Source of the DNA: Syntrophomonadaceae bacterium
GTDB lineage: Bacteria > Bacillota > Ch66 > Ch109
Assembly: GCA_012512295.1 (NCBI GenBank)
Contig: JAAZDI010000145.1
Coordinates: 1 to 12,776, forward strand
Reading direction: 5' to 3'
DNA: 12,776 nt
The notes beneath the pieces were generated by a model. The model was not told the DNA's origin. It searched no databases and saw only the letters and a program-made list of their open reading frames with translations. Position numbers and translations under genes: made by a program. How positions within the stretch are numbered: the stretch's first letter is position 1; every line of letters begins with the position of its first letter. This document shows, in pieces, positions 7,570-12,776 of this stretch.

Positions 7570-7610
7570 GTTCCCAGTCTAGCTTGCTGACCGAAGTTAA
7601 AACACAAGCG
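7570..7610 (+). repeat. Leader repeat, copy 3, upstream of the QueG-like gene
   Basis: The copy starts GTTCCCAGTCTAGC and goes on TTGCTGACC, GAAGTTAAAACACAAGC. It closely matches copy 1 at 6713 over ~39 nt with one indel and falls 18-58 bp before the ATG of the next gene, just before its AAGGTAGG site (7616-7623). GCTTG (7582-7586) can pair with CAAGC (7605-7609). In copy 1 the equivalent positions are GTCTG and CAGGC, also complementary with one G-U pair, so one C-G to U-A change is compensatory. Confidence 0.5.
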
Positions 7611-7627
7611 TCCTTAAGGTAGGAATT

Positions 7628-8359
7628 ATGAACGATAAACAAAAACCAACTAATTATCAAAAACTCAAGGACACACTAAAAAGACTGGCTATCTCCTGGG
7701 GAGCAGATTTGTTCGGGGTGGCTGATTTATCGGAGGCCAGCAACTTTCTAGAACAAGAATTTGGCCGTAGTTTTCACGGCCTGAATCGGGCGATCTCGCT
7801 GGCTGTTTGCTTTCCGCGAGAAGTTATTGAAGAATTGCTGCAAGGACCTACGCATACCTACCTGCATTATTACCGGGTAGTTAATGTTCGCTTGGATGAT
7901 CTGGCTCTAAGGTTAACCAGTTATCTGCAGCGTCAGGGATTTCGGGCTTTTCCAATTCCTTCCTCCCAACGGGTTTCCCGGGATCGATTGGCCGGTATTT
8001 TTCCCCACCGTCTGGCCGCCCGGCTGGCGGGACTTGGTTGGATTGGCAAAAGCGGCTCCCTGGTTAACCCCGTTTTTGGTCCGCGGCTTCGGTTGGTTAC
8101 GGTCCTCACTGATGCGCCGCTGCCGGCGGACCAGCCGATTGCTGATCGCTGTGGAAAGTGTCAGTTGTGTTTTGATATCTGTCCGGCTGGCGCCATTACC
8201 GGACGGGCCTTTAATCCGGCAGAAGAACTGGCGGTGCGGTTAAAACCAGAACTTTGTGACCAATATCAGAATCAGGTGCGGGCCCAGTTTGGCAAAAGAG
8301 TCTGCGGGAAATGTTTGGCAGTTTGTCCTTATGGCAAGTTAGGGACAAATCTTGTTTGA
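7628..8359 (+). CDS. QueG-like double [4Fe-4S] cluster protein
   Basis: The protein has 243 residues. The ATG at 7628 follows AAGGTAGG at 7616-7623. The N-terminal ~150 residues resemble the DUF1730 part of epoxyqueuosine reductases, with the hallmark GLGWIGKSGSLVNP (~135-148). The C-terminal part is a two-cluster ferredoxin-like module: CGKCQLCFDICP (C175, C178, C181, C185), then C210, and CGKCLAVCP (C226, C229, C233). That is eight cysteines, enough for two [4Fe-4S] clusters. It is much shorter than true QueG (~370-390 residues) and ends right after the second cluster, lacking the C-terminal HEAT-like part. A tRNA role is therefore doubtful, and a redox or corrinoid-related role in an anaerobe is equally possible. 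It is cytosolic. It lies directly before selD (88 bp gap) and may be transcribed with it. Confidence 0.8.
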   Translation: MNDKQKPTNYQKLKDTLKRLAISWGADLFGVADLSEASNFLEQEFGRSFHGLNRAISLAVCFPREVIEELLQGPTHTYLHYYRVVNVRLDDLALRLTSYLQRQGFRAFPIPSSQRVSRDRLAGIFPHRLAARLAGLGWIGKSGSLVNPVFGPRLRLVTVLTDAPLPADQPIADRCGKCQLCFDICPAGAITGRAFNPAEELAVRLKPELCDQYQNQVRAQFGKRVCGKCLAVCPYGKLGTNLV

Positions 8360-8446
8360 AGCCGGCTGGTTTTTGAGCTATACTCGTAATAATGATCGGT
8401 TTTATTGTATATATGTATGGTAATCGAAGGTGGTGACACCAGGGTA

Positions 8447-9490
8447 ATGAAAGCTAAAAGATTAACGGAATTAGTCACTGCAGCCGGCTGAGCAGCCAAG
8501 GTGGGTCCGGGGACCCTAGCCAGTATTCTAAGCAATTTACCGGGCTTTAATTACCCAGAGGTGTTGGTAGGACTAGAAACCTCAGACGACGCTGGGGTAT
8601 ATCAGCTTAATCAAGAAACTGCTTTAGTGCAAACGGTTGACTTTTTCACTCCGGTGATTGACGATCCCTTTGTCTTTGGGCAAATCGCGGCGGCTAATGC
8701 TTTGAGCGATATTTACGCCATGGGAGGTAAGCCGCTGACCGCGATGAATATTGTCTGCTTTCCGGTCAACTGTCTGGATCTTCAAATCCTGGGGCAAATC
8801 CTGGCCGGCGGGGCCGATAAGGTCCGCCAGGCGGGGGCCGTTATTCTCGGCGGCCATACCATTGAGGACCCGGAACCGAAGTACGGGCTGGCCGTTACTG
8901 GAGTAGTTCATCCGAATCAAATCGTAACTAATCAGGGAGCTCAGCCTGGCGAACTCTTAGTGTTAACCAAGCCCCTGGGGACGGGCATTCTGGTGACGGC
9001 CCTTAAGGGGGAGGTCTTAACAGAGACAGATATTCAACCGGCCATTGACTCAATGGTTCTGTTAAATAAGGTGGCTGCGGAGACAATGCAGGAATTTGGC
9101 GTCCGAGCCGCCACGGATATAACCGGCTTTGGTTTATTAGGGCATGCTTATGAACTGGCCACCGCCAGTCGGTGCACCCTGGAGATCTGGGTTGAGAGTA
9201 TTCCCTGGTTGCCTCAAGCTCGGGACATGGCCAAAATGGGTTTAGTTCCGGCCGGGGCCTACGCCAACCAGTATTATCTGAAAGACCGGGTAGGCTTTAA
9301 CGGTCTGGTTGAGGAAGACGCCAAAGATGGCTTATTTGATCCGCAGACGTCCGGCGGTTTACTGATCTCCCTTGCGGAGGACAAAGCTGACGGCCTGTTG
9401 CGCCAACTGCACGCCCGAGGACAATCCGCTTGGGTTGTAGGGCGGGTGCGAGAACCAGAGTCGTTTTCCATTCTGGTTTGCGGTCGTTAA
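8447..9490 (+). CDS. selD: Selenide, water dikinase (selenophosphate synthetase), selenocysteine-containing
   Basis: It makes selenophosphate from selenide and ATP, the selenium donor for Sec-tRNA and selenouridine. The true start is the ATG at 8447, preceded by GAAGGTGGTGA (8426-8436). The frame reads MKAKRLTELVTAAG, then an in-frame TGA (8489-8491), then AAKVGPGTL and on to the TAA at 9488-9490: 347 residues, the usual SelD length. The TGA is codon 15 and aligns with catalytic Cys17 of E. coli SelD (GAGCGCK); Lys18 here matches its essential Lys20, while the Cys19 equivalent is Ala. Other SelD blocks are SDDAGVY (ATP/Mg), TVDFFTPVIDDPF, AMGGKP, GGHTIEDPEPKYGLAVTG, TDITGFGLLGH and DPQTSGG. 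A gene caller that stops at TGA would begin the gene at GTG 8501 and lose the active site. A SECIS-like hairpin follows the codon. selA, selB and the Sec tRNA are not in the window. Confidence 0.93.
8492..8521 (+). promoter_or_regulatory. Putative bacterial SECIS element of selD
   Basis: Directly after the UGA codon (8489-8491), GGGTC (8503-8507) pairs with GACCC (8512-8516) around a CGGG loop (8508-8511). Outer GG (8500-8501) and CC (8520-8521) can extend the stem past a small internal loop. The loop begins 16 nt after the UGA, within the range known for bacterial SECIS hairpins, and contains the G-rich apex that SelB elements usually have. The assignment is by eye. Confidence 0.7.
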
Positions 9491-9521
9491 TCCTCGAGTG
9501 ATTAAGGAAAGGGGACGGATC

Positions 9522-10490
9522 ATGGAGATACCTTGGTGGGTGGCTGCCTTGGCGGGTATTGTCCTGGCCTTATTACCGTCAATCTTTTTAGTCGGCAAAG
9601 TGCGCCCCAGAGCAGTTCCAGACAAACAGATGGCGGAAATAGCTAGATTAAGCAATGCCTTATCTCGTGGGAGTGGAGCCCTTTCCTATAAACAAATCCG
9701 TTTAATCGAAAAAGCCGAACCCTCCATGGTTATGCGGGTCATTCAAAACGATTTTTTTGAATGGTCAAGAGAACGTCAGGGCGCAGTAGTTAATCTCTTG
9801 GCTCGTTTGGGGTATGTCGATCTCGCCTTGGACCAGATCAGCAGCCAGAATTATCAGAAACGAGCACAGGCTGCAGAAATGCTAGGCATTTTACAATCCC
9901 CCAGTGGAGTGATGCCGCTTATAGATTTACTCAGTGATCCTGAAGAAGAGGTTCGCTGGGCTGCCTCCGCCGCTCTATGTCGAATTCAGGAGCCATCAGT
10001 GATCGAGCCTTTGGTCAAGGCATTAGAAGAGCCGACTGAGGTTACTCCGGCTAGGGTGGCCGAGGTCCTTATTTCAATGGGGTCACAAGCGGTGAAACCC
10101 TTGCTAGATGCTTATCCGCATATGGAAGAAAAGGCGCGAGGGATTTGCTTGGAGATCCTGGGGCAGATCGGGGATAATCAGGCAGTTGAGAGCCTGATCA
10201 ACGGAATAAGAGACGAATCCCCCTGGGTCCGCAGCAAGGCGGTCCAAGCGTTGGGGGAAATGAGGGTTATTGAAGCTGGGCCTCAATTAGTCGAAGTCTT
10301 GCAGGATCCGGTCCCGGAGGTTCGAGCCAGAGCAGCTCAAGCTCTCGGATACTTGAAGTGGTGGGGAGCGTTATCAGCCCTTAATGAAGCCCGGAAGGAC
10401 AGTGATTGGTTGGTCCGAGTTAGTGCCAATCAGGCCTTAGCCACTCTAACCGGCAAAAAAAATCAGAACAGCCCTAGGCGTGAGACCTGA
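9522..10490 (+). CDS. Membrane-anchored HEAT-repeat protein
   Basis: The protein has 322 residues from ATG 9522, which has AGGAAAGGGG (9506-9515) at proper spacing. A GTG at 9498 is in frame, but it lies ahead of this site. Residues ~4-24 (PWWVAALAGIVLALLPSIFLVG) form one membrane span, followed by RPR, which suggests an N-out/C-in anchor with a cytosolic body. From ~residue 105 on there are about six HEAT/PBS-lyase-type repeats of ~30 residues, such as VMPLIDLLSDPEEEVRWAA, AVESLINGIRDESPWVRSKA and GPQLVEVLQDPVPEVRARAA. Such repeats make a protein-binding solenoid; no catalytic motif is seen. It follows selD by 31 bp and is probably in the same transcript. The partner is unknown, and a link to selenium metabolism is not implied by the sequence. 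Confidence 0.8.
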   Translation: MEIPWWVAALAGIVLALLPSIFLVGKVRPRAVPDKQMAEIARLSNALSRGSGALSYKQIRLIEKAEPSMVMRVIQNDFFEWSRERQGAVVNLLARLGYVDLALDQISSQNYQKRAQAAEMLGILQSPSGVMPLIDLLSDPEEEVRWAASAALCRIQEPSVIEPLVKALEEPTEVTPARVAEVLISMGSQAVKPLLDAYPHMEEKARGICLEILGQIGDNQAVESLINGIRDESPWVRSKAVQALGEMRVIEAGPQLVEVLQDPVPEVRARAAQALGYLKWWGALSALNEARKDSDWLVRVSANQALATLTGKKNQNSPRRET

Positions 10491-10567
10491 GAGATTAGAC
10501 GCAAGGCGTTTTGACCTAAGACATTAGTTGAGAAAGAGGCATAAGGGGGGCATCTTGCTGAAAACTT

Positions 10568-10656
10568 CAGGTGGACTAGAGTCTCCATCTGGGGCCTTGA
10601 TGTTTGGCGAAGCTGAACGAGTTCACTACTATAGCTTCGGTTTGAGCTTCGGTTTG
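10568..10656 (+). repeat. Leader with a hairpin and a tandem 12-bp duplication upstream of the DUF951 gene
   Basis: The 199-bp gap before the DUF951 gene holds a hairpin CAGGTGGA (10568-10575) / TCCATCTG (10584-10591), 8 bp with one G-U. It also holds a perfect tandem duplication of AGCTTCGGTTTG (10633-10644 and 10645-10656). The upstream CGAAGCT (10608-10614) is complementary to AGCTTCG in either copy, giving two competing stems. No T-run follows, so this is not a clear terminator. The first part of the gap (10491-10567) shows nothing recognisable. Confidence 0.45.
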
Positions 10657-10689
10657 TAACATGGAGAACAGAAGGGTAGGGTTAAGTAT

Positions 10690-10902
10690 TTGGGCAGTAC
10701 ACTGATACCTAAATTTAACTTGGGCGATGTCGTACGTTTGCGTAAATCTCATCCCTGTGGCAGTTATGAGTGGGAGATAACCAGGACCGGAATGGATATC
10801 CGGATCAAGTGTCTCGGCTGTGGTCGCCAAGTGATGTTACCTAGAGTTAAGTTTGAAAAAAGCGTTAAGACGATAGTGCGGCATCAAGAGAATTCTCCGT
10901 AA
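10690..10902 (+). CDS. DUF951 family protein
   Basis: The protein has 70 residues and starts at TTG 10690, with GGGTAGGG (10674-10681) 8 bp upstream. The sequence FNLGDVVRLRKSHPCGSYEW, then GMDIRIKCLGCGRQVMLPR and KFEKSVK is the full DUF951 signature, and the length is typical (~60-70). Cys24, Cys42 and Cys45 are the conserved cysteines (HPCG and CLGC), a possible metal site. It is a small basic cytosolic protein found across Firmicutes, in Bacillus close to the rpsF-ssb-rpsR region as here. Its function is not established. Confidence 0.88.
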   Translation: MGSTLIPKFNLGDVVRLRKSHPCGSYEWEITRTGMDIRIKCLGCGRQVMLPRVKFEKSVKTIVRHQENSP

Positions 10903-10957
10903 AATTTTCAGCACCTCTAACCCTTTGCTGGCATATCCTATAAAGGGGTGGTGTGCC

Positions 10958-11176
10958 GTGGGAAAGGTCAGGGAATTAACCAACTTTCGTTTTAAGATTG
11001 GCGATTTAGTATCCCGGAAATCAGAACAAGCAGCAATTCATTATTGCATTATCGGCTTTAAAATTGGAGATAAAGGTGAGCGGGTGGCAGTCCTCAAATC
11101 GCTCTTTAAAAATACTTCAGTCGTCGAGGCCCCCCTGAATGATTTAAATAACTTGCTGGTCAGAGGAAAGCTATAA
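10958..11176 (+). CDS. Small basic protein of unknown function
   Basis: The protein has 72 residues from GTG 10958, 7 bp after the strong site AAAGGGGTGG (10941-10950). A TTG at 10925 is in frame but has no ribosome binding site. I do not recognise the family. The N-terminal NFRFKIGDLVSRKS resembles the FNLGDVVRLRKS of the preceding DUF951 protein, and a second GFKIGDKG occurs at ~32-39, so it may be a small beta-barrel fold. There is no signal peptide or membrane span. It lies 55 bp after the DUF951 gene and is probably transcribed with it. A REP-like hairpin follows at once. Confidence 0.65.
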   Translation: MGKVRELTNFRFKIGDLVSRKSEQAAIHYCIIGFKIGDKGERVAVLKSLFKNTSVVEAPLNDLNNLLVRGKL

Positions 11177-11205
11177 TGGGACAGGGGGACAGAATCACTG
11201 TCCCA
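11177..11205. repeat. REP-like GGGACAG hairpin, possibly also a terminator
   Basis: TGGGACAG (11177-11184) is followed by a second GGGGACAG (11185-11192), then AATCA and CTGTCCCA (11198-11205). Either GGGACAG copy pairs perfectly with CTGTCCC; the inner one gives a 7-bp stem with a 5-nt loop. It starts at the base after the upstream stop codon. What follows is AATTTAATTTGAATTAAAAG, which is AT-rich but has no proper T-run. The pattern resembles REP elements that travel with IS200-like/REP-associated tyrosine transposases in Clostridia. It could instead work as a terminator; no transposase is present here. Confidence 0.5.
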
Positions 11206-11283
11206 ATTTAATTTGAATTAAAAGACTCCGCACAGCCAATGCCTTCCCTTTCTGTTTGCCAAAACATGCCGTAAAGTCCTGCC

Positions 11284-11297
11284 AGACGGATCCGTCT
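11284..11297. repeat. Perfect 14-bp palindrome AGACGGATCCGTCT
   Basis: The two halves are fully complementary with no spacer, so it suits a dimeric protein-binding site better than an RNA hairpin. It lies ~96 bp upstream of the -35 of the rpsF promoter in a stretch (11206-11392) where no gene is seen. A chance palindrome of this length is possible. Confidence 0.3.
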
Positions 11298-11392
11298 CTT
11301 CCCGAAATCTATCGAATCGCGAACAAAAGTAGCATACTGAAAGAACAACTTAAACATTTTGCTGCTTAAGTCCTGGGATTAGTTTTGCCAAC

Positions 11393-11421
11393 TTGTGTAT
11401 TATATTGTTAAATGATATAAT
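11393..11421 (+). promoter_or_regulatory. Sigma-A-type promoter of the rpsF-ssb-rpsR operon
   Basis: TTGTGT (11393-11398), a 17-bp spacer and a perfect TATAAT (11416-11421) form a standard vegetative promoter in AT-rich DNA. Transcription would start near 11428, giving a leader of about 75 nt before rpsF. Confidence 0.8.
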
Positions 11422-11447
11422 CAAGAAACGAGTCGACCGCAATTCCA

Positions 11448-11496
11448 TCCCTGCTCTATCTTTGAGGTAGGGACATAGTCCGAGGGGAGGAGGTGA
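11448..11496 (+). promoter_or_regulatory. Probable S6:S18 autoregulatory leader of rpsF
   Basis: TCCCT (11448-11452) pairs with AGGGA (11469-11473), with an inner CTC/GAG stem and the loop TATCTTT. A CCG (11480-11482) and GAGGGGAGGAGGTGA follow, which is the rpsF ribosome binding site. In many bacteria the S6:S18 complex binds a leader with a stem and a nearby conserved CCG, copying its 16S rRNA site, and so represses its own operon. The position and the CCG fit; the fold was drawn by eye. Confidence 0.55.
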
Positions 11497-11501
11497 AGAT
11501 T

Positions 11502-11786
11502 GTGCGGGCGTACGAGCTAATGTATATTATCCGTCCCGATCTTGACGATGAGGCGATTAATGACGTTATTGAAAAGTTCAACCAACTGATTGCGAACAAT
11601 GGCGGAGAAGTAGTTAACGTTAATCGTTGGGGCAAACGTCGGCTGGCTTATGAGATTGACGATTACCGAGAAGGCTACTATGTATTGGAGCACTTCAACG
11701 GCGAGCCGGCAACAGAACGGGAACTAGAACGGGTCTTAAAAATAACCGACGCCATCATCCGACACCTGATCACTAAAAAGGAATAG
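11502..11786 (+). CDS. rpsF: 30S ribosomal protein S6
   Basis: The protein has 94 residues from GTG 11502, which sits 6 bp after GAGGAGGTG and yields MRAYELMYIIRPDLDDE, the family-typical N-terminus. An in-frame GTG at 11493 is inside the ribosome binding site itself and is rejected. S6 binds the platform of the 30S subunit as a pair with S18. Features seen are the GGEVVNVNRWGKRRLAYEID core and the EGYYVLEHF strand; the length matches the usual 94-100. It heads the rpsF-ssb-rpsR operon, with its own promoter and leader upstream and an unusually long 165-bp gap to ssb. Confidence 0.96.
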   Translation: MRAYELMYIIRPDLDDEAINDVIEKFNQLIANNGGEVVNVNRWGKRRLAYEIDDYREGYYVLEHFNGEPATERELERVLKITDAIIRHLITKKE

Positions 11787-11794
11787 GAAGAGGA

Positions 11795-11924
11795 GTGTCG
11801 TATCTAAGGACACAGGAAAGGACTGCATGAACAAGAGTAGAACTCTAGCACCGCAGTAACTGTCCAATAGGAAAGAGGCACGACTAGTTCAATCATAGGA
11901 GTGCCGTAAATTATTTTATTTTTT
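11795..11924 (+). ncRNA. Candidate structured RNA between rpsF and ssb
   Basis: The 165-nt gap holds three nested stems: GGACA (11808-11812) / TGTCC (11861-11865), ACTGC (11822-11826) / GCAGT (11853-11857), and AGAGT (11834-11838) / ACTCT (11842-11846) with loop AGA. A separate hairpin follows: GGCAC (11877-11881) / GTGCC (11901-11905), then opposed GA/GA, CTA/TAG and a 9-nt loop. AGGAAAG occurs in both single-stranded joints (11814 and 11869). An upstream GTGTC (11795-11799) can pair with GACAC (11809-11813) and would break the outer stem. A T-rich run (ATTTTATTTTTT) lies just downstream. No known riboswitch or ribozyme was recognised. It could be a regulatory leader of ssb-rpsR, a processing site or a small RNA. 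Confidence 0.45.
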
Positions 11925-11951
11925 AAAAGGATATTTTAAGGGGGCGGCAGG

Positions 11952-12356
11952 ATGCTGAATCGAGTTATCCTGATTGGTCGACTCACCAGAGATCCCGAGA
12001 TGCGTTTTACTCCTAGCGGAATACCGGTCACAACCTTTTCTTTAGCGGTGGATCGTCCCTACACTAATAAACAGGGGGAGCGGGAGACTGATTTTATCGA
12101 CATAGTGGCCTGGAGACAGTTAGGCGAGCTGTGCGCCAATTATCTGAGCAAAGGCCGGCTGGCCGCTGTAGAAGGACGCTTGGAGATTCAATCTTATGAA
12201 ACCCAGGACGGCCAAAAAAGACGAGTCGCCCGGGTAGTCGCGCAAAATGTCCAATTTCTGAGTCCTAAAGATTCGGGTGCCGGTTACAAGGACAGTGTTT
12301 CAGTGGACGACCTTGGATTAGAAGTGGATATTCAAGGGGAAGAAATACCGTTTTAA
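11952..12356 (+). CDS. ssb: Single-stranded DNA-binding protein
   Basis: The protein has 134 residues, starting at ATG 11952 after AAGGGGGCGG (11938-11947). MLNRVILIGRLTRDPEMRFTPSG begins the OB fold; TDFIDIVAWRQLGELCANYLSKG and AVEGRLEIQSYET are the standard SSB blocks (~1-104). A short linker and the acidic tip EEIPF follow, which matches the DDIPF tail that binds partner proteins in replication and repair. It is slightly shorter than the usual 150-180 because the glycine-rich linker is short. It lies between rpsF and rpsR, the common Firmicutes order. Confidence 0.97.
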   Translation: MLNRVILIGRLTRDPEMRFTPSGIPVTTFSLAVDRPYTNKQGERETDFIDIVAWRQLGELCANYLSKGRLAAVEGRLEIQSYETQDGQKRRVARVVAQNVQFLSPKDSGAGYKDSVSVDDLGLEVDIQGEEIPF

Positions 12357-12391
12357 TGGACTGATCAAATAAATATGGAGGAGGTGGCTTG

Positions 12392-12622
12392 ATGCGACGT
12401 GAACGTGGACGAAGACCACGGAAAAGGGTTTGCACCTTTTGCGTCGAGAAGGTGCAAGAAGTCGACTACAAAGACGTTAACAAGTTGAGAAAGTTTATTA
12501 CCGAACGAGGTAAGATTCTGCCGCGAAGGATATCGGGTAACTGTGCGAAGCATCAACGCCAGGCAACCGTGGCGATCAAACGGGCAAGAAATATGGCTCT
12601 GCTGCCGTTTACGGCTGAATAA
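12392..12622 (+). CDS. rpsR: 30S ribosomal protein S18
   Basis: The protein has 76 residues from ATG 12392, preceded by GGAGGAGGTGG (12377-12387). A TTG one codon upstream is in frame but less likely. The sequence CTFCVEKVQEVDYKDVNKL, then LRKFITERGKILPRRISG and HQRQATVAIKRARNMALLP is the S18 signature. Cys14, Cys17, Cys51 and His54 form a four-ligand (C+) zinc site, which many bacterial S18 proteins lack. It pairs with S6 on the 30S platform and is the last gene of the operon. Confidence 0.97.
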   Translation: MRRERGRRPRKRVCTFCVEKVQEVDYKDVNKLRKFITERGKILPRRISGNCAKHQRQATVAIKRARNMALLPFTAE

Positions 12623-12646
12623 CGTTTAGCTTTTGCTAGGAGAATG

Positions 12647-12670
12647 AGGGAGCGTTAATCGCTCCCTTTA
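12647..12670 (+). terminator. Terminator after rpsR
   Basis: A perfect 8-bp stem AGGGAGCG (12647-12654) / CGCTCCCT (12660-12667) with loop TTAAT lies 24 bp after the rpsR stop. The T-run is short (TTTAGTGTTAAT), so termination may be partial. Confidence 0.75.
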
Positions 12671-12694
12671 GTGTTAATATTGTTAATGAGTAAA

Positions 12695-12725
12695 CAGGCA
12701 AGGGATATTCTGCAAGCAACGGAAG
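12695..12725 (+). repeat. Short repeat related to the 6713 leader repeat
   Basis: CAGGCAAGGGATAT (12695-12708) is followed by CAAGCAACGGAAG (12713-12725). The second is an exact 13-base copy of 6792-6804; the first resembles CAGGCAACGGAATAT at 6747-6761. The two parts occur in the same order at both places but with a shorter spacing here. The last part of the window (12671-12776) shows no supportable gene. Confidence 0.4.
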
Positions 12726-12776
12726 AAAAAAGAGCGGCCAGAAATACTTATTGAAGCAGGAAATCTTTATTTATTG

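Noticed and set aside
7628..8359. Naming the 4Fe-4S protein queG
   Set aside because: It is ~130 residues shorter than true epoxyqueuosine reductase; only the family resemblance can be supported.
8373..8420. Promoter for selD (TTGAGC with TATATA-like sequences)
   Set aside because: No -35/-10 pair has acceptable spacing; selD may be transcribed from upstream.
8489..8491. In-frame TGA as a nonsense mutation making selD a pseudogene
   Set aside because: It falls exactly at the catalytic Cys position, is followed by a SECIS-like hairpin, and the frame is intact on both sides with a strong ribosome binding site at ATG 8447.
9498..9500. GTG as start of the HEAT-repeat protein
   Set aside because: The only good ribosome binding site lies downstream of it and serves ATG 9522, which also starts just before the membrane span.
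9978..9984. A further TGTCGAA (Spo0A-box core)
   Set aside because: A single copy inside the HEAT-repeat coding region; a chance match to a 7-base motif.
10576..10830. Minus-strand open frame of 84 codons overlapping the DUF951 gene
   Set aside because: It overlaps the recognised DUF951 gene and a repeat-containing leader, and its protein resembles nothing known.
11493..11495. GTG as rpsF start
   Set aside because: It is part of the GGAGGTG ribosome binding site; GTG 11502 gives correct spacing and the typical MRAYE start.
12686..12754. Small frame ATG to TGA of 22 codons at the right end
   Set aside because: No ribosome binding site, right after a terminator, overlaps the repeat; no support as a gene. 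Another frame open to the window edge has no visible start codon.

Overview
The window looks like chromosomal DNA from a spore-forming, selenium-using anaerobe of the Clostridia (Peptococcaceae or Moorella-like). This taxon is an inference. It rests on strong AAGGAGGTG-type ribosome binding sites, frequent GTG/TTG starts, a DUF951 gene near rpsF-ssb-rpsR, a four-ligand (C+) zinc-type ribosomal protein S18, two Spo0A-box-like sites and a selenocysteine codon in selD. All genes lie on the + strand. I saw no rRNA, tRNA, CRISPR array or transposase gene.

Layout. (1) 1-2066: the 3' part of a large hybrid sensor histidine kinase (PAS-PAS-HisKA-HATPase-REC-HPt); it runs off the left edge. (2) 2067-2217: a short gap with two perfect TGTCGAA (0A-box-like) sequences. 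(3) 2218-6479: a tight four-gene operon encoding a small winged-helix protein, a two-domain KaiC-like ATPase, a single-domain KaiC/RecA-like ATPase and a large fusion of V4R-type sensor module(s) with a nitrate/bicarbonate-binding-protein-like domain that has no signal peptide. It ends in a clear intrinsic terminator. This operon is the most unusual content of the window and looks like an ATP-driven cytoplasmic ligand-sensing and signalling system. (4) 6480-8359: a CvpA-family membrane protein and a QueG-like double 4Fe-4S protein, each preceded by a copy of the same ~40-nt leader repeat. (5) 8447-9490: selD, whose real start lies upstream of an in-frame UGA that encodes selenocysteine at the catalytic position. 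(6) 9522-10490: a membrane-anchored HEAT-repeat protein. (7) 10690-11176: DUF951 and a second small basic protein. (8) 11177-12670: a REP-like hairpin, then a promoter, a probable S6:S18 autoregulatory leader, rpsF, a long and apparently structured rpsF-ssb spacer, ssb, rpsR and a terminator.

How the genes may work together. The kinase and the KaiC operon are both signal-transduction modules and are adjacent, but nothing in the sequence proves that they are coupled. The selD-HEAT stretch and the rpsF operon are housekeeping. The non-coding gaps here are long and carry inverted repeats more often than expected for plain spacers; those at 6713-6803, 7570-7610, 10560-10656 and 11795-11905 deserve a comparative RNA analysis.
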